Origin: Candidatus Pristimantibacillus lignocellulolyticus | GTDB lineage: Bacteria; Bacillota; Bacilli; Paenibacillales; Paenibacillaceae | Direction of reading: 5' to 3' | DNA length: 64,000 nucleotides | Assembly (NCBI GenBank): GCA_023639215.1 | Contig: CP097899.1 | Location: 937,501-1,001,500, forward strand | Shown: positions 26,968 through 37,830 of the stretch, one piece after another | Layout of the letters: every line of letters starts with the position of its first letter | Position numbering within the stretch: position 1 is the stretch's first letter | The notes under the pieces: generated by a model | The model's input: the letters and a program-made list of their open reading frames with translations, nothing else | What the model was told of the DNA's origin: nothing | Database searches by the model: none | Made by a program: the position numbers and the translations under genes

Positions 26968-29900
26968 TTAAATAAGTTGAAGCTCCTTCAATAAATTATA
27001 AATAACTGAAGCTGCCTCTCCTCTTAGTGTTGGGCTTTGAGGTGCAAACTTATTACCATCTCTACCGATCATCAGTCCTAGCTTTTTAGCTGCATACACG
27101 TCTTCAAACGCCCAAGGGCTTATGTTATCTGTATCTGCAAACTCAGCTATTTGCTTAAGATCTTCTTCGGTAATTGTTACATTCTTGTATTTCTTAAGTG
27201 TTCTAATAATAATTGCTGCCATCTCTTGTCTGGAAACAACTCGCTCAGGCTCAAAGTTAGTGTCACTTACGCCTTTAACAATTCCAAACTCTTGAGCCGT
27301 TGTGATGTAAGACTCATACCATTGACCAGTTACATCAGTAAACTGACTTGCTGATTCATTGATTGGAAGATTTAGCATTCTTACTATTAATGTAGAGAAT
27401 TCAGCTCTTGTAATACCCATGTTAGGATTAAAGTTTCCTTCAGTATCACCTGTAATAATTTGTCTTGCTGCCAGGAACTCAACGATATTTTTAGCCCAAT
27501 GTCCATCAAGGTCTTTAAACACTACTTTGTTTTCCATTAACACAAGTGTTGCAGGCGAATCCAAAGTAATGGTAACCGTATGGTTTAGAGGATCAATAAT
27601 ACCACCAACTGATACCCAACGTTTTTCAGTCGCATCGTACTGATAGACAGCAAGCTGATTAAGATTAGTAACCTTGCTTGGGTCATAGCTAAATTGTACT
27701 TCGAACTTTCCAGTAGGCTTTTCAGAGACTACTTCAACGTTGTACACTTGGCTGACAATTTGCATCTGTGGTTCTTTCGTTAACACAATTGTAATGTCTT
27801 TATTTTCTTTAATGACATACCCAGTATTTTTGTCCACAATAATTACTGGTAATGTTGGCTCTTCTACTTCATTATCTGGAGTAGGATTTTGTACAATAAC
27901 TTTTCTTGTAATTTCAGATTGGTTACCATTTACATCTGTAATAAGATAACGCAGAATGTAGGTACCATTTTTAGTGGTATCAACTGAACCAATCAAAATA
28001 ATTCGACCAGTAATGTCTCCATCTTGATTATCAGTAGCAATTGCACCTTGCTCAACATACGTAGTACCTCTAATTACGTACACAATACTAGGACCTGTAA
28101 GCTTAATTTCAGGTTTTTCTGTATCCGTAGTGATAGCATTATGCTTACTATTGACGCTATTGGTTACTTGATCACTAAGTGCATGGTAATCATATCCACC
28201 AATAGGTTTTTTCGTTATAATATCCTGAGCTACAGCGTCTTTATGCACATCTGTAAATACATCATATTTACTCATAGTATCACCGTTAAAGTCCATATCT
28301 GGATCTTCAAGAATACTACGTACTTCACTCACTGTAATATTTTCCTTGTTCAAAATATTAGTAAGCTCTATTTGCTTCTGTGCCTTTGTAGTCTCCATGA
28401 CAGAGTAGATACTAAGATGATTTGTTAATAAGATCATCGTACCTGACTGTTCATCATAGCTGCTTCTAATATATTGCCATTCATTCAATGTTTCATTAAA
28501 GTAGAATGTCATAAAGTATAGCTGTTCATTGATGTTAGTTCCCACGAAAATTTTCAGGACAATGTCTTCTGTCGTTTGGAAGTTTTCAATATCCCTTGCA
28601 CTGATAACATTACCTTGAGTGTCTTCTTCAATAATTCTCATCTTGAAATCAAAAACCTTATTATCATAAATAGCAAGGTTCGCACTCATATTTTGAATAG
28701 CTGTTACTAATGCTTGGTTTTCTGCTTTTTGAACATCCAACTGCTCAATGACTAACTCTAATCTTGAATTAGCTGTGAATTGACTCATATCAAGATCACG
28801 TATTGGCACAAGAATGGATGCATTATTTGTTTGTAGCTCGATTTTAGTTTTTTGATTATAAGCAGTTGTTAGATCATCTTTACTTATGCTAATTCGAATA
28901 GGCGCATCTTGCACTACCTCATCATCAACAACAAGAGTAATCTGACCAGTTTTTTGCTTGTTCGCTTCTTTTAATGCTTCTTTAATTTTATTATCTGTAG
29001 ACTTTTGATCACCATCTACATGAATAATCGTGCTAGCTGGAATAAATGGTTTGACTACAGTAACTGTACGTACTACTTGTGTCATGTTACCTGCTTTGTC
29101 TGATACAGTATAAACTAAGGTGTATACACCTATCGTTTTTGTATCAATAAAGCCACTCATCACAACGTTTTCTGTAATGTTACCATCTTTGTTGTCAATC
29201 GCTTGAACGCCTTGCTCTACATAGACTTGACCTTGCTCTACGATGACATTACTGCTACCATTCAGCGCAATAACTGGCTTAACGGGATCAGCAATCACAA
29301 GCACAGTGAATGTTTTCTCTAATTTGAAGTCACCCTTAGTAATGGTTGCTGTTAACGTTACTTCGGTATTTACCGTTGGAGGTGTAACTTTTCCTTCTGC
29401 TGATAAAATATCCTCATGACTGCTAGTCCACTCAATTTCACTATCAAAAAATCCTAAATCACTAAGTGAAATATCTGTAGATACCCATTCAGGATGATCA
29501 CCTGGAGCAAAGCCTACTTGCAACGCGGCAGTGTCCTTCTCAACAGACTCTTTATCATTGTCTACAATAAACGTGATAACCGTACTGTTACCTGCTACAT
29601 CGGTTAGGATTAAGGTATAAGTGCCATTCGCTTCTATTTTTGTGTCACTTTCAAATGGCTGTCCATTTAACGTTGCTACCCCTTCATCAAAGCTGATTGT
29701 CGGGTATTCCTTGTAAATCTCGTCATCTGCAATACCGGTTACCGTTGGAGGTACATTATCGACAGTCACAGTCTTATCACTTGATAGTGAAATATTTCCT
29801 GATTTGTCAATAACATAAATTCTATACTCTCCATCTAAAGATGGTGTAACGATCTTAGTTGCATCACCAGCAGCTTTTGTCATTGTTTCACTCTCAGTGA

Positions 29901-32900
29901 ACAAAGTTGTTCCTACAGGTGCCAACCAAATTTTATCTTCACTATCATAAGAAGGTTGAATTGTAATCAATGTATTGCCTTGAGTAATTACATTTTCCGC
30001 TAGAATTTGATCTTGATTGATAGGTGCTGTCTTGTCAATATTGATAATTTTGGTCATAGTGACCTCATTACCAGCTCTATCCCTAACCATAATATCAATT
30101 TCGGTTTGCCCTTCTTGCGTAATGTCAAATGCTCCGGTGTATTCTACATACTCATTGATTCCACTGCTAGGAATTTTGTAGTAAATAACAGAATTTTCAC
30201 CCTCATCCTCATGTGATTCATCATATGACTTCGAAATTGTAACTGTTACATTCTCATTACTGTACGCAATATCTGGAGAAATACTTACAGTTGGAAATAC
30301 AGTAAGCTCTCGATTAATAACAATTGTACGCACGATAACATCGCTAACATTTCCTACATTATCGACTGTTCTCGTTTCTATTGTATACTTACCCTCTTCA
30401 CTGATTACAATCGGTTCCTCGTATTGCGTCCAATCTTCCTCAGAAGCACCTGTTATACGATATTCTGTATACGCTACTCCTGATGATGAGTCTTGACCAG
30501 GTGTAATTGAAATCGTGTAATCTCCATTATAGAAGTCTCTATTAGGCTCAAGTTGTATACTTGGCGCAGTTGGCTTTTGCTTATCAATATTGGAAATTTG
30601 AATAAACTGAACACTTTCATTGCCTGCAAAATCACGAACATATACGGTGTAAATACCATTTGTATCGACTTCAAACATGTAACCATTAGCTAGAATTCCA
30701 TTAGTAATAAAGTAATTAGGAATTTGAAGTCCATATGCATACTTCACTACCTCAATACCGCTTCCGTTAGTATCAGAAGCATTAATGGATACTAGAACCG
30801 AATCTTTTACCCAATCCGATGTATTTGGAGTTAAGGAATTGATAGTTGGTACTATATTATCTACAATAATCGTGGCAGTACTAGGCTCTGATACATTACC
30901 TGCTGTATCCATAATATAAATATGATAGATACCGTCATTTAATGGTGCGTGAATGGATGAATAATCTCCTGCAACACTAGTAATTGTATTACCATTAGCG
31001 ACTAAATCTTCTGCTAAAGTTCCAAGCGGTGCAACAAAGATTGTAATACCCTCACCTGCTGCCGCATCGAGTGTAATAATTGTATTGCCTTTTACAGATT
31101 GATTACTAAAAAGTACATCATTCTGATTAATAGGCGTAACGGTATCTTTGTAAATTGTTTGCTCTATCTCTACGCTTTCATTACCCGCTGCATCAATTAC
31201 TTTCACACTCACAGTAATTGTTCCATCAGCTAACGAACTAATATCGCTAGGATCAATGCTCCAATCTCCATTCTCGTCCGCAAACGTTGTTACGACTACA
31301 GTTTTCGAATCTTGATCGATAAACATTACCTCAACTTTTGCATTTTCTTCAGAAGTACCTGAAATCGTTGTTTTTTCTGCCTCATATCCATTAATAACGT
31401 TATCCTTAGCTATTGGTAATGAAATAACAGCAATATTTGGATTTGTGTTATCAACGATAACTGCATTTTCAGAGGCAACGGATATATTGCCATTAGCATC
31501 AATTACATATAAATAGTATGTTCCTTCTGCTAAAGGCGCTTTAATAATATCACTAGATCCATTACCAACTAATTTCGTCATTGTTGTGCCTTCTTGGAAT
31601 CTAGTCGTACCACTTGGTGCTAACCATGCTATTTCTCCTACAGCTGGTGCATCAGATGTAATCTCAATGCTTGTGCTAGGCTTAACAAATTGAGCTTCAA
31701 TGCTCGGTCTATTTGGAGCTACCGTATCAACGATAAGAGTGTCCCATACAAAATCTTCTAGCAAAGTCAAATTGGCGTTATTATTGTTGCCATCCTGAAT
31801 ACTTCCACCCGCTAGTTGTAGTGCCTGCTCAGCTGCGATACGAATTTCATTTGTATCGTCGCCAGCTTGTATCGTATATTCAAAGGTTAATTCTTTCGTA
31901 GAGCTACCGCCTGTATATTGTGCTTGACGAGTAGGTTCGCTACCAAAATTAAGTGCTAACTCAGGCACTCCGTTAACTAGCACATCCTCATCAAAGATTA
32001 CCTTAATAACGATAGTGTCTCCTGACTTGTATCGTTCATCTGGATTTACAACTTGAACATTAACTATGTTAGGTGGCATCAAATCACTTACTGTAACTTT
32101 GAAAATTTGAACTGATTTTTTGCCACTTGGGTCAGTTGCCTCAATCGTAATATCAGCAGTTCCTGAAGCACCCGCTACTGGAGTAAAGCTAACTGTACGA
32201 TTTTCATCTGTTCCCCCAAGTACAATACTGGAATCAGCAATTAGCTCCTGATTAGAAGAAGTAGCAACTACGCTAATTAAGTTAGCTGCAAAAAACTCGT
32301 CACCTATTGTAAATTCGATTTCTTCAGAAGAATCGCTAATATTTATACTTTGATCTTCAATACTGCTTATTGTTGGTGCACTCTTTTCTACTACTGTAAT
32401 CGTAAAGGTTTGCTGAACCGACATATCACCGTCAGTAGCTTGTAAAGTAATCGTCACAACTCCTGCTTGTCCAAAAGCTGGTGTTATAGACACAACTCTA
32501 TCTTTACCATTACCTGTTACAACAATATTTTCATTAGGAATAATGGCTGTATTCGACGAAGATCCTGCTACTGTTACGCTATAAGCACTTGTCTCTTCAT
32601 CATTTACCTGGAATGAAATCTCTTTAGTTACGCCTTCAGTAACCGATTGATTACCAATGCTAGAAATCGTAGGTTCACTATTCGGAAGGATTTTCAAAAA
32701 GCGACTAAATGTTTCTGACCAAATACCACTTTGATTTTTAGATTTAAGTGAAATTTTATACGTGCCTACACCTTCGTTTGTGAAATTAAGTTTTGGTGCG
32801 TTGCCAGTATAAATAACTTCATTATTTTTATATACTGTCCATTGTTGTTCTGTTATGTCTGCACTTCGAGGGTCATAGCTTGTATTCTCAATTTCTATTG

Positions 32901-34542
32901 TACTTTCCGGCCATATTAGCTGATTCGCACTTAGCTCGAAATCAGAGATTGGCTTTCCTGCTCCAGACTGTGTCGACTGGTAAAGTGAACGTGCTGTACT
33001 CCATGTTCCTTGGTAATCTTTAACCATAAGTTGAATAATATAATCCTCATTAGGCACAAAGCTACTAGGCTTTCCACTCGTCCAGCTTTCATCCGTCGTG
33101 CGCTTCCACATCCATTTCGCTTCTTCAATTCCATTTTGTTGACTTGGAGTATCGCGATCATACGATAAATTAGTTAACGTAACTTCATTGCTACTATTTA
33201 CCTCTACGTCAAAGCGACTTACTGGTTTTCTATGTACATATAGCGTCTTCACAAGTACGTCAGCATAATAAATATCGTACTGTCCAACTTTATTGAAAGT
33301 AGGAAGGAAATCATCTAAGTACTGACCGCTGTATGGAACAATACCTGTGTTATTTTCATAAATACTTGGGTCATGTTCTATTCTCCATTTACCATTTGGC
33401 CAATTCTCATCTTTCGTATTGGAAAGCTCAGATGATGGAGTAACGATTAGATCATAATTTTGATCCAACTCTAAATATTCATTATTAGCTTCATTACGAG
33501 ATTGACTAGCAATATAATCTGCTGTTTGATTGATTTGCTCCTGATAGCTTGAACCTGTTCGATTAACAAAGGTACCTAAACCATTATTTTTTCTAATAAA
33601 AGATTCTGCTTGATTTTGTGTTAAATCATTAGTTCCTGCATTATCAGTATCCTCGCCCCAACCAATGTAATGGATTTGATCATTTCCCATTCTAGAAACA
33701 ATTTCGCCTAATTCAATGGAATCATCAAAATCTGGCACAGTCTGGTCATTCAGGTTAACGAGATACTTTCTAGCTGAAGATCTCCAATCTGGTTCACGAA
33801 GAACCTCCATAAAGTCCTTAGAAATAATCTCTACTTCTTTACCAGCAAAAACTGTTCCATTGTTAAAATGGAAATCCCATGAATCTTGATTACGCTTAAA
33901 GCTACCAAAATAATATACATTTGGTTTAGTTACATAAGCGGAGCTTTTAATAATTTCTTGCTTAACTCCATTAACTGTTTTGTACAGGTACATAGTGGTG
34001 TTATCACTGCCTGTGTAAGGATTAATTTTCACTTTAAGCTCCACAATATCACTTGGAATAGTGTCTAAGCTTAACGAAATGATCTCACCAACTCCACCAC
34101 TTTGATCATCATAGTCCAATACGCTTTCATGCACTTCTTTCTGACCATAGAATAATTGTGTTTTCATTTGCGTTGCATTCCAGAACTCAACATGAGCATC
34201 CATATCTATCCCTGGGCCAGGCCATCTTAGGTTAAGTTCAAACTTACCTTCTAAAATATTTGTTTCATTAACTTCTACTGATTGAATGTTAAGATTACTA
34301 GCATTTACTCCTCTGCTTTCTAATGCAGTTTGTAAATCTTCCTTATAGGTGTCTATGTTTTGCGTGGAATTATCCAACGCCAATACGACATCTACATCGT
34401 AGGCTTTCTGCACATCAATTCCAATATCAACTGCTTCAGTTGCCGCGCTAACACTGATTGGTATTGCTACTGTAACTAACGATACTATTAATGTGAAGAT
34501 AAGCATGGAAATTCCAAGCTTTTTAAACCATCGTTTACTCAC
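26968..34542 (-). CDS. Giant SLH-anchored surface protein with Ig-like repeats
   Basis: 2524 residues. Signal peptide 1-33. Residues 35-400 contain a partial von Willebrand A-like region (VVLALDNSTQNIDTYKEDL, with the D-x-S-x-S site reduced to DNS). From about 410 to 1830 there are a dozen 85-100 residue Ig/cadherin-like modules (TISSIGNQSV, APINQDQI, PPTVTGI openings; repeated DTAGN/DKSGN/DVAGN ends). Two DUF5011-like modules sit near 1751 and 2144, each with VEQGxxAxDNxDG. An EF-hand/dockerin-like DPDMDFNGD is near 2086, and three SLH domains run from about 2340 to the end. GTG start with GGAGGT 7 nt upstream. A wall-bound stalk or adhesin; divergent from a two-component system that may control it. 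Confidence 0.9.
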   Translation of the reverse strand: MSKRWFKKLGISMLIFTLIVSLVTVAIPISVSAATEAVDIGIDVQKAYDVDVVLALDNSTQNIDTYKEDLQTALESRGVNASNLNIQSVEVNETNILEGKFELNLRWPGPGIDMDAHVEFWNATQMKTQLFYGQKEVHESVLDYDDQSGGVGEIISLSLDTIPSDIVELKVKINPYTGSDNTTMYLYKTVNGVKQEIIKSSAYVTKPNVYYFGSFKRNQDSWDFHFNNGTVFAGKEVEIISKDFMEVLREPDWRSSARKYLVNLNDQTVPDFDDSIELGEIVSRMGNDQIHYIGWGEDTDNAGTNDLTQNQAESFIRKNNGLGTFVNRTGSSYQEQINQTADYIASQSRNEANNEYLELDQNYDLIVTPSSELSNTKDENWPNGKWRIEHDPSIYENNTGIVPYSGQYLDDFLPTFNKVGQYDIYYADVLVKTLYVHRKPVSRFDVEVNSSNEVTLTNLSYDRDTPSQQNGIEEAKWMWKRTTDESWTSGKPSSFVPNEDYIIQLMVKDYQGTWSTARSLYQSTQSGAGKPISDFELSANQLIWPESTIEIENTSYDPRSADITEQQWTVYKNNEVIYTGNAPKLNFTNEGVGTYKISLKSKNQSGIWSETFSRFLKILPNSEPTISSIGNQSVTEGVTKEISFQVNDEETSAYSVTVAGSSSNTAIIPNENIVVTGNGKDRVVSITPAFGQAGVVTITLQATDGDMSVQQTFTITVVEKSAPTISSIEDQSINISDSSEEIEFTIGDEFFAANLISVVATSSNQELIADSSIVLGGTDENRTVSFTPVAGASGTADITIEATDPSGKKSVQIFKVTVSDLMPPNIVNVQVVNPDERYKSGDTIVIKVIFDEDVLVNGVPELALNFGSEPTRQAQYTGGSSTKELTFEYTIQAGDDTNEIRIAAEQALQLAGGSIQDGNNNNANLTLLEDFVWDTLIVDTVAPNRPSIEAQFVKPSTSIEITSDAPAVGEIAWLAPSGTTRFQEGTTMTKLVGNGSSDIIKAPLAEGTYYLYVIDANGNISVASENAVIVDNTNPNIAVISLPIAKDNVINGYEAEKTTISGTSEENAKVEVMFIDQDSKTVVVTTFADENGDWSIDPSDISSLADGTITVSVKVIDAAGNESVEIEQTIYKDTVTPINQNDVLFSNQSVKGNTIITLDAAAGEGITIFVAPLGTLAEDLVANGNTITSVAGDYSSIHAPLNDGIYHIYIMDTAGNVSEPSTATIIVDNIVPTINSLTPNTSDWVKDSVLVSINASDTNGSGIEVVKYAYGLQIPNYFITNGILANGYMFEVDTNGIYTVYVRDFAGNESVQFIQISNIDKQKPTAPSIQLEPNRDFYNGDYTISITPGQDSSSGVAYTEYRITGASEEDWTQYEEPIVISEEGKYTIETRTVDNVGNVSDVIVRTIVINRELTVFPTVSISPDIAYSNENVTVTISKSYDESHEDEGENSVIYYKIPSSGINEYVEYTGAFDITQEGQTEIDIMVRDRAGNEVTMTKIINIDKTAPINQDQILAENVITQGNTLITIQPSYDSEDKIWLAPVGTTLFTESETMTKAAGDATKIVTPSLDGEYRIYVIDKSGNISLSSDKTVTVDNVPPTVTGIADDEIYKEYPTISFDEGVATLNGQPFESDTKIEANGTYTLILTDVAGNSTVITFIVDNDKESVEKDTAALQVGFAPGDHPEWVSTDISLSDLGFFDSEIEWTSSHEDILSAEGKVTPPTVNTEVTLTATITKGDFKLEKTFTVLVIADPVKPVIALNGSSNVIVEQGQVYVEQGVQAIDNKDGNITENVVMSGFIDTKTIGVYTLVYTVSDKAGNMTQVVRTVTVVKPFIPASTIIHVDGDQKSTDNKIKEALKEANKQKTGQITLVVDDEVVQDAPIRISISKDDLTTAYNQKTKIELQTNNASILVPIRDLDMSQFTANSRLELVIEQLDVQKAENQALVTAIQNMSANLAIYDNKVFDFKMRIIEEDTQGNVISARDIENFQTTEDIVLKIFVGTNINEQLYFMTFYFNETLNEWQYIRSSYDEQSGTMILLTNHLSIYSVMETTKAQKQIELTNILNKENITVSEVRSILEDPDMDFNGDTMSKYDVFTDVHKDAVAQDIITKKPIGGYDYHALSDQVTNSVNSKHNAITTDTEKPEIKLTGPSIVYVIRGTTYVEQGAIATDNQDGDITGRIILIGSVDTTKNGTYILRYLITDVNGNQSEITRKVIVQNPTPDNEVEEPTLPVIIVDKNTGYVIKENKDITIVLTKEPQMQIVSQVYNVEVVSEKPTGKFEVQFSYDPSKVTNLNQLAVYQYDATEKRWVSVGGIIDPLNHTVTITLDSPATLVLMENKVVFKDLDGHWAKNIVEFLAARQIITGDTEGNFNPNMGITRAEFSTLIVRMLNLPINESASQFTDVTGQWYESYITTAQEFGIVKGVSDTNFEPERVVSRQEMAAIIIRTLKKYKNVTITEEDLKQIAEFADTDNISPWAFEDVYAAKKLGLMIGRDGNKFAPQSPTLRGEAASVIYNLLKELQLI

Positions 34543-34771
34543 TAATGTAACCTCCTGAAATTTTAGTAATGATCTAGTAGTAATTTAGAACTATGTAGTA
34601 CAAGACTAAAATACTAGTTAGAATTGGACTAAAGTATTAGAAAACTATTGTAAGGATTTGGTGCGCTTCTTGTCAATAAGTAAAGTCATCCACCTTTCTA
34701 TACGTTATTTTTCTAAAACTATTAATCTACTTTTTACAAACTTTTCTAATTATAAATTTAACATAACAGAG

Positions 34772-34834
34772 ATAACTCTCAAAAATCTCTCACATTGAAC
34801 TATCTATTATTTTTGGTAGTTTTTTGAGAGTTAT
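34772..34834. repeat. Long-arm inverted repeat between divergent genes
   Basis: ATAACTCTCAAAAA (34772-34785) and TTTTTGAGAGTTAT (34821-34834) are perfect 14-bp arms with a 35-bp centre. It lies between the giant SLH gene (-) and the hybrid kinase gene (+), ending 38 nt before the kinase start. Position and symmetry suggest a regulator-binding site or paired half-sites; the rest of 34543-34872 shows no gene. Confidence 0.55.
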
Positions 34835-34872
34835 TTCACGTATGATAGTAATTAAAGGGATGTGACTACACT

Positions 34873-37830
34873 ATGAAGAAATTAATCGGTTATTTGGCTA
34901 TTGTTTGTGCCTTAATCGCTATTTTTTATATGATTTTTAGCGACCAGAAAACGGGTTCAATAAATATTAAAGCTATTGAGGGTAAACTCGATTTACGAGA
35001 GATAACTGATTCATCTTTTGTGCCGTTAGCTGGGGACTGGAAATTCATAGACAACTCTTTCATATCTCCTACACAATTTCTAAGTCAAGCCAATAACCAG
35101 TATGTGCCTGGTCCTTGGTCATCCAATGCGCATTGGGGAACGTATCAATTAATCGTTCAGTTGCCTGATCAATGGAATGAAATAGGTCTGCGTGTGCGCA
35201 ATATTTGGTCTGCTCATACAATTTACGTTAACGGTTCTCCAATCTCTCTTGGTGGTACAGTTGCAGATTCCAAACAAGAGATGGTTCCTGACAACAGATC
35301 ATACGAAGTATATTTTACACCTGAGAATCGTCAGCTATTAATAACGATTCATGTATCAGACTTCTATAATGCTAGAAGCGGTATCGTGTTCCCTATTGAT
35401 ATCGGGGATGCTAAGTTAATGAAAGAGGATGTTACTCGCGATCTGACGCTAGAGTGGACAGCTGCCTTCTGTTTGCTTATGTTCTGTATTCTTCATGTAG
35501 CTATCTATATACTACGAACTAAAGATGAAGCTTTTCTTTTCAGTGGGTTGTACTTTCTCATCTTAACGGTCATTGTAGTAACACGCGGGGAGCGTCTGCT
35601 CATTCGCGAATTCCCATCAATCCCATTTGAGGTCTACTTTCGAATACAAGACTCCATTACATTTTTGAGCTCCTTTATACTAATCTTGTTCGTTATTAAA
35701 ATGATACCTTCTATTATGAAACTAAGAACACTAGTGTTACTTTTTCTGCCTATTCTTGTCTATACCGTGTTAATCGTCTTTCTTCCAGCTAGAACATTGT
35801 CCGCTGCACAATATTTGTTCTTTTTCTATAGCGAAGCCATATTTTCGTCTATTGTCATATACATAGTATATTTAACAATAAGAAATCGAATATCTATACG
35901 AAGAAATGAAGCGATCATTCTAGCAATCATGTTATTATTTCTAGTAATATTCGCAACTAGTGGTTCATTTGATAACTTATTTTTCTCAGGACGTAACATC
36001 CTCAACAGAATTGGATTTGTTGGGTTTACATTGGCGATGAATGTTTTTCTCAGTATGCGACTAATGAATCGTGCAGAGGAATCCGAATCATTAACGACCA
36101 AGTTACAGAAGGCTAATGATGCGAAAGATGATTTTCTGAAAGTAACTACGCAAGACATGCAACAACCTTTACACGATGCCGTTCATTTAATTAAATCAAT
36201 TACGCGAGAGAACGATCAAGAAAAAAAAAGTGAACAACTATATTTAGCTGAACAATTAATGGAGAACATGGTTTATTTACTGAGAGATCTTCACGATTAT
36301 ACTCGTATACGATTTGATGATTATGCCATTCAACTTGGATCTACTAATCTTCGTATGGTCATACTCCATGTTATTCAATTAATGCAGCTTACATTTGCAA
36401 AGAAGAATATTAATATCAATGAACAAATTTCAGATCAATTATTTGTATGGGCAGATGAACAAAGATTGACTCAAGTACTTATTCGTATTATGGCAGAAAT
36501 ATCTCACGATGCCTCAGGAGATAGTCTAACGATAGAATCCGAGCAAATTGAAGGTAATGTCATACTGCAATTGACCACAAACCGTAAGTCTATGACATCT
36601 AGCACATATAGACAACACTCCCCTGGGCTCATTATGACGGAGGAACTTATTGGGCAGATGAACGGAAAGATATCGATTGAACATTTGGATGATGGTATTT
36701 GCTTTAGGCTCTCTTTTGCTTTAAGTGAAGTCAAAAAAACAGTTCCAGCAATTGAAGATCCGCATATTATAAAATCTGACATGCTCGTAGAAGATAGAGA
36801 ACAACAGACAATTCTAATTGTCGAAGACGATGTCATGCACGCTGAAGTTATAAAAGGAATGTTAAACGATAGCTATAAAATAAGAATCGCTTATACTGCA
36901 CAAGAGGCACTTAGCTACTATAATAATCATCCCTATATAGCTATGGTTATTATCGATGACGTTATTCCTGGCAAAATGAATAGTTTAGACTTACTTCAAC
37001 ATTTTCGTAAGCAGACATCATTAATGGAATTGCCTATTTTAATGATGACATCATCAGAGTATCCAAGTCATATTGAGATGATCTTTACCAGTGGTGCTAA
37101 TGATTATCTAATAAAACCTTTCTCGAAAGAGACATTAATGGCTCGGCTTAATGCCGTTGAACAAACAAAGCAATCTATGTTAAAAGCTGTTGAATATGAG
37201 ATGGCATTTCTGCAAACTCAAATTAAACCACATTTTCTATATAACGCGCTTAGTAGCATTATTTCCTTCTGTTACACAGATGGTGAACGTGCTGCCCATC
37301 TATTGTCAATGCTAAGTTCCTTTCTTCGTTACATTTTTGAGACTAGCCGTGATGGACAATTCTCAACTCTGCAGAAGGAACTGGAAATTATTGAAGCATA
37401 CGTAGAAGTAGAAAAAGCAAGATTTGGTGAACGACTAACTTTCTCTTATGAAATAGATCCATTCATTGTAACGGAGAACATTCAAATACCGAATCTGCTA
37501 TTACAGCCATTAGTAGAAAATTCAATTCGTCATGGTCTCTTTGAGAAGGAAGGTCCAGGACATGTACAAGTAACTATAGCCATTCACGAATCTAACCTAA
37601 GTATTCAAGTTGCGGATAATGGGATAGGAATGTCAGCCATGCAATGCGCACAGTTAATGGGAGAAGTAAACACTAATATTGGCATCGGATTTACAAATGT
37701 GCGCCGACGCGTGCACGATCTAACGCAAGGGCAACTGGAAATTAGCTCTTTACTTGGTGAAGGAACAACGATTCATATAACGATTCCTATTAAGGAGGGA
37801 CGAAAAGATGTGGAGAGTAATTATAGTTGA
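34873..37830 (+). CDS. Hybrid sensor kinase: DISM-type sensor, 7TM, degenerate kinase, REC, active LytS-like kinase
   Basis: 985 residues. N-terminal membrane anchor, then a jelly-roll sugar/ligand-binding-like domain (about 40-180) and seven membrane helices (about 190-397). The first kinase core (405-620) looks inactive: the H-box has Q427 where His is expected (TTQDMQQPLH), and the N- and G-boxes lack their key Asn and glycines. A receiver domain (645-755) keeps D695 in IIDDVIPG and K748 in YLIKP. The C-terminal kinase has H787 in IKPHFLYNAL, N883 in QPLVENSIRHG and DNGIGM, so is intact. It overlaps the response regulator gene by 23 bp. The signal is unknown; the 7TM-DISM layout often senses carbohydrates. 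Confidence 0.9.
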   Translation: MKKLIGYLAIVCALIAIFYMIFSDQKTGSINIKAIEGKLDLREITDSSFVPLAGDWKFIDNSFISPTQFLSQANNQYVPGPWSSNAHWGTYQLIVQLPDQWNEIGLRVRNIWSAHTIYVNGSPISLGGTVADSKQEMVPDNRSYEVYFTPENRQLLITIHVSDFYNARSGIVFPIDIGDAKLMKEDVTRDLTLEWTAAFCLLMFCILHVAIYILRTKDEAFLFSGLYFLILTVIVVTRGERLLIREFPSIPFEVYFRIQDSITFLSSFILILFVIKMIPSIMKLRTLVLLFLPILVYTVLIVFLPARTLSAAQYLFFFYSEAIFSSIVIYIVYLTIRNRISIRRNEAIILAIMLLFLVIFATSGSFDNLFFSGRNILNRIGFVGFTLAMNVFLSMRLMNRAEESESLTTKLQKANDAKDDFLKVTTQDMQQPLHDAVHLIKSITRENDQEKKSEQLYLAEQLMENMVYLLRDLHDYTRIRFDDYAIQLGSTNLRMVILHVIQLMQLTFAKKNININEQISDQLFVWADEQRLTQVLIRIMAEISHDASGDSLTIESEQIEGNVILQLTTNRKSMTSSTYRQHSPGLIMTEELIGQMNGKISIEHLDDGICFRLSFALSEVKKTVPAIEDPHIIKSDMLVEDREQQTILIVEDDVMHAEVIKGMLNDSYKIRIAYTAQEALSYYNNHPYIAMVIIDDVIPGKMNSLDLLQHFRKQTSLMELPILMMTSSEYPSHIEMIFTSGANDYLIKPFSKETLMARLNAVEQTKQSMLKAVEYEMAFLQTQIKPHFLYNALSSIISFCYTDGERAAHLLSMLSSFLRYIFETSRDGQFSTLQKELEIIEAYVEVEKARFGERLTFSYEIDPFIVTENIQIPNLLLQPLVENSIRHGLFEKEGPGHVQVTIAIHESNLSIQVADNGIGMSAMQCAQLMGEVNTNIGIGFTNVRRRVHDLTQGQLEISSLLGEGTTIHITIPIKEGRKDVESNYS

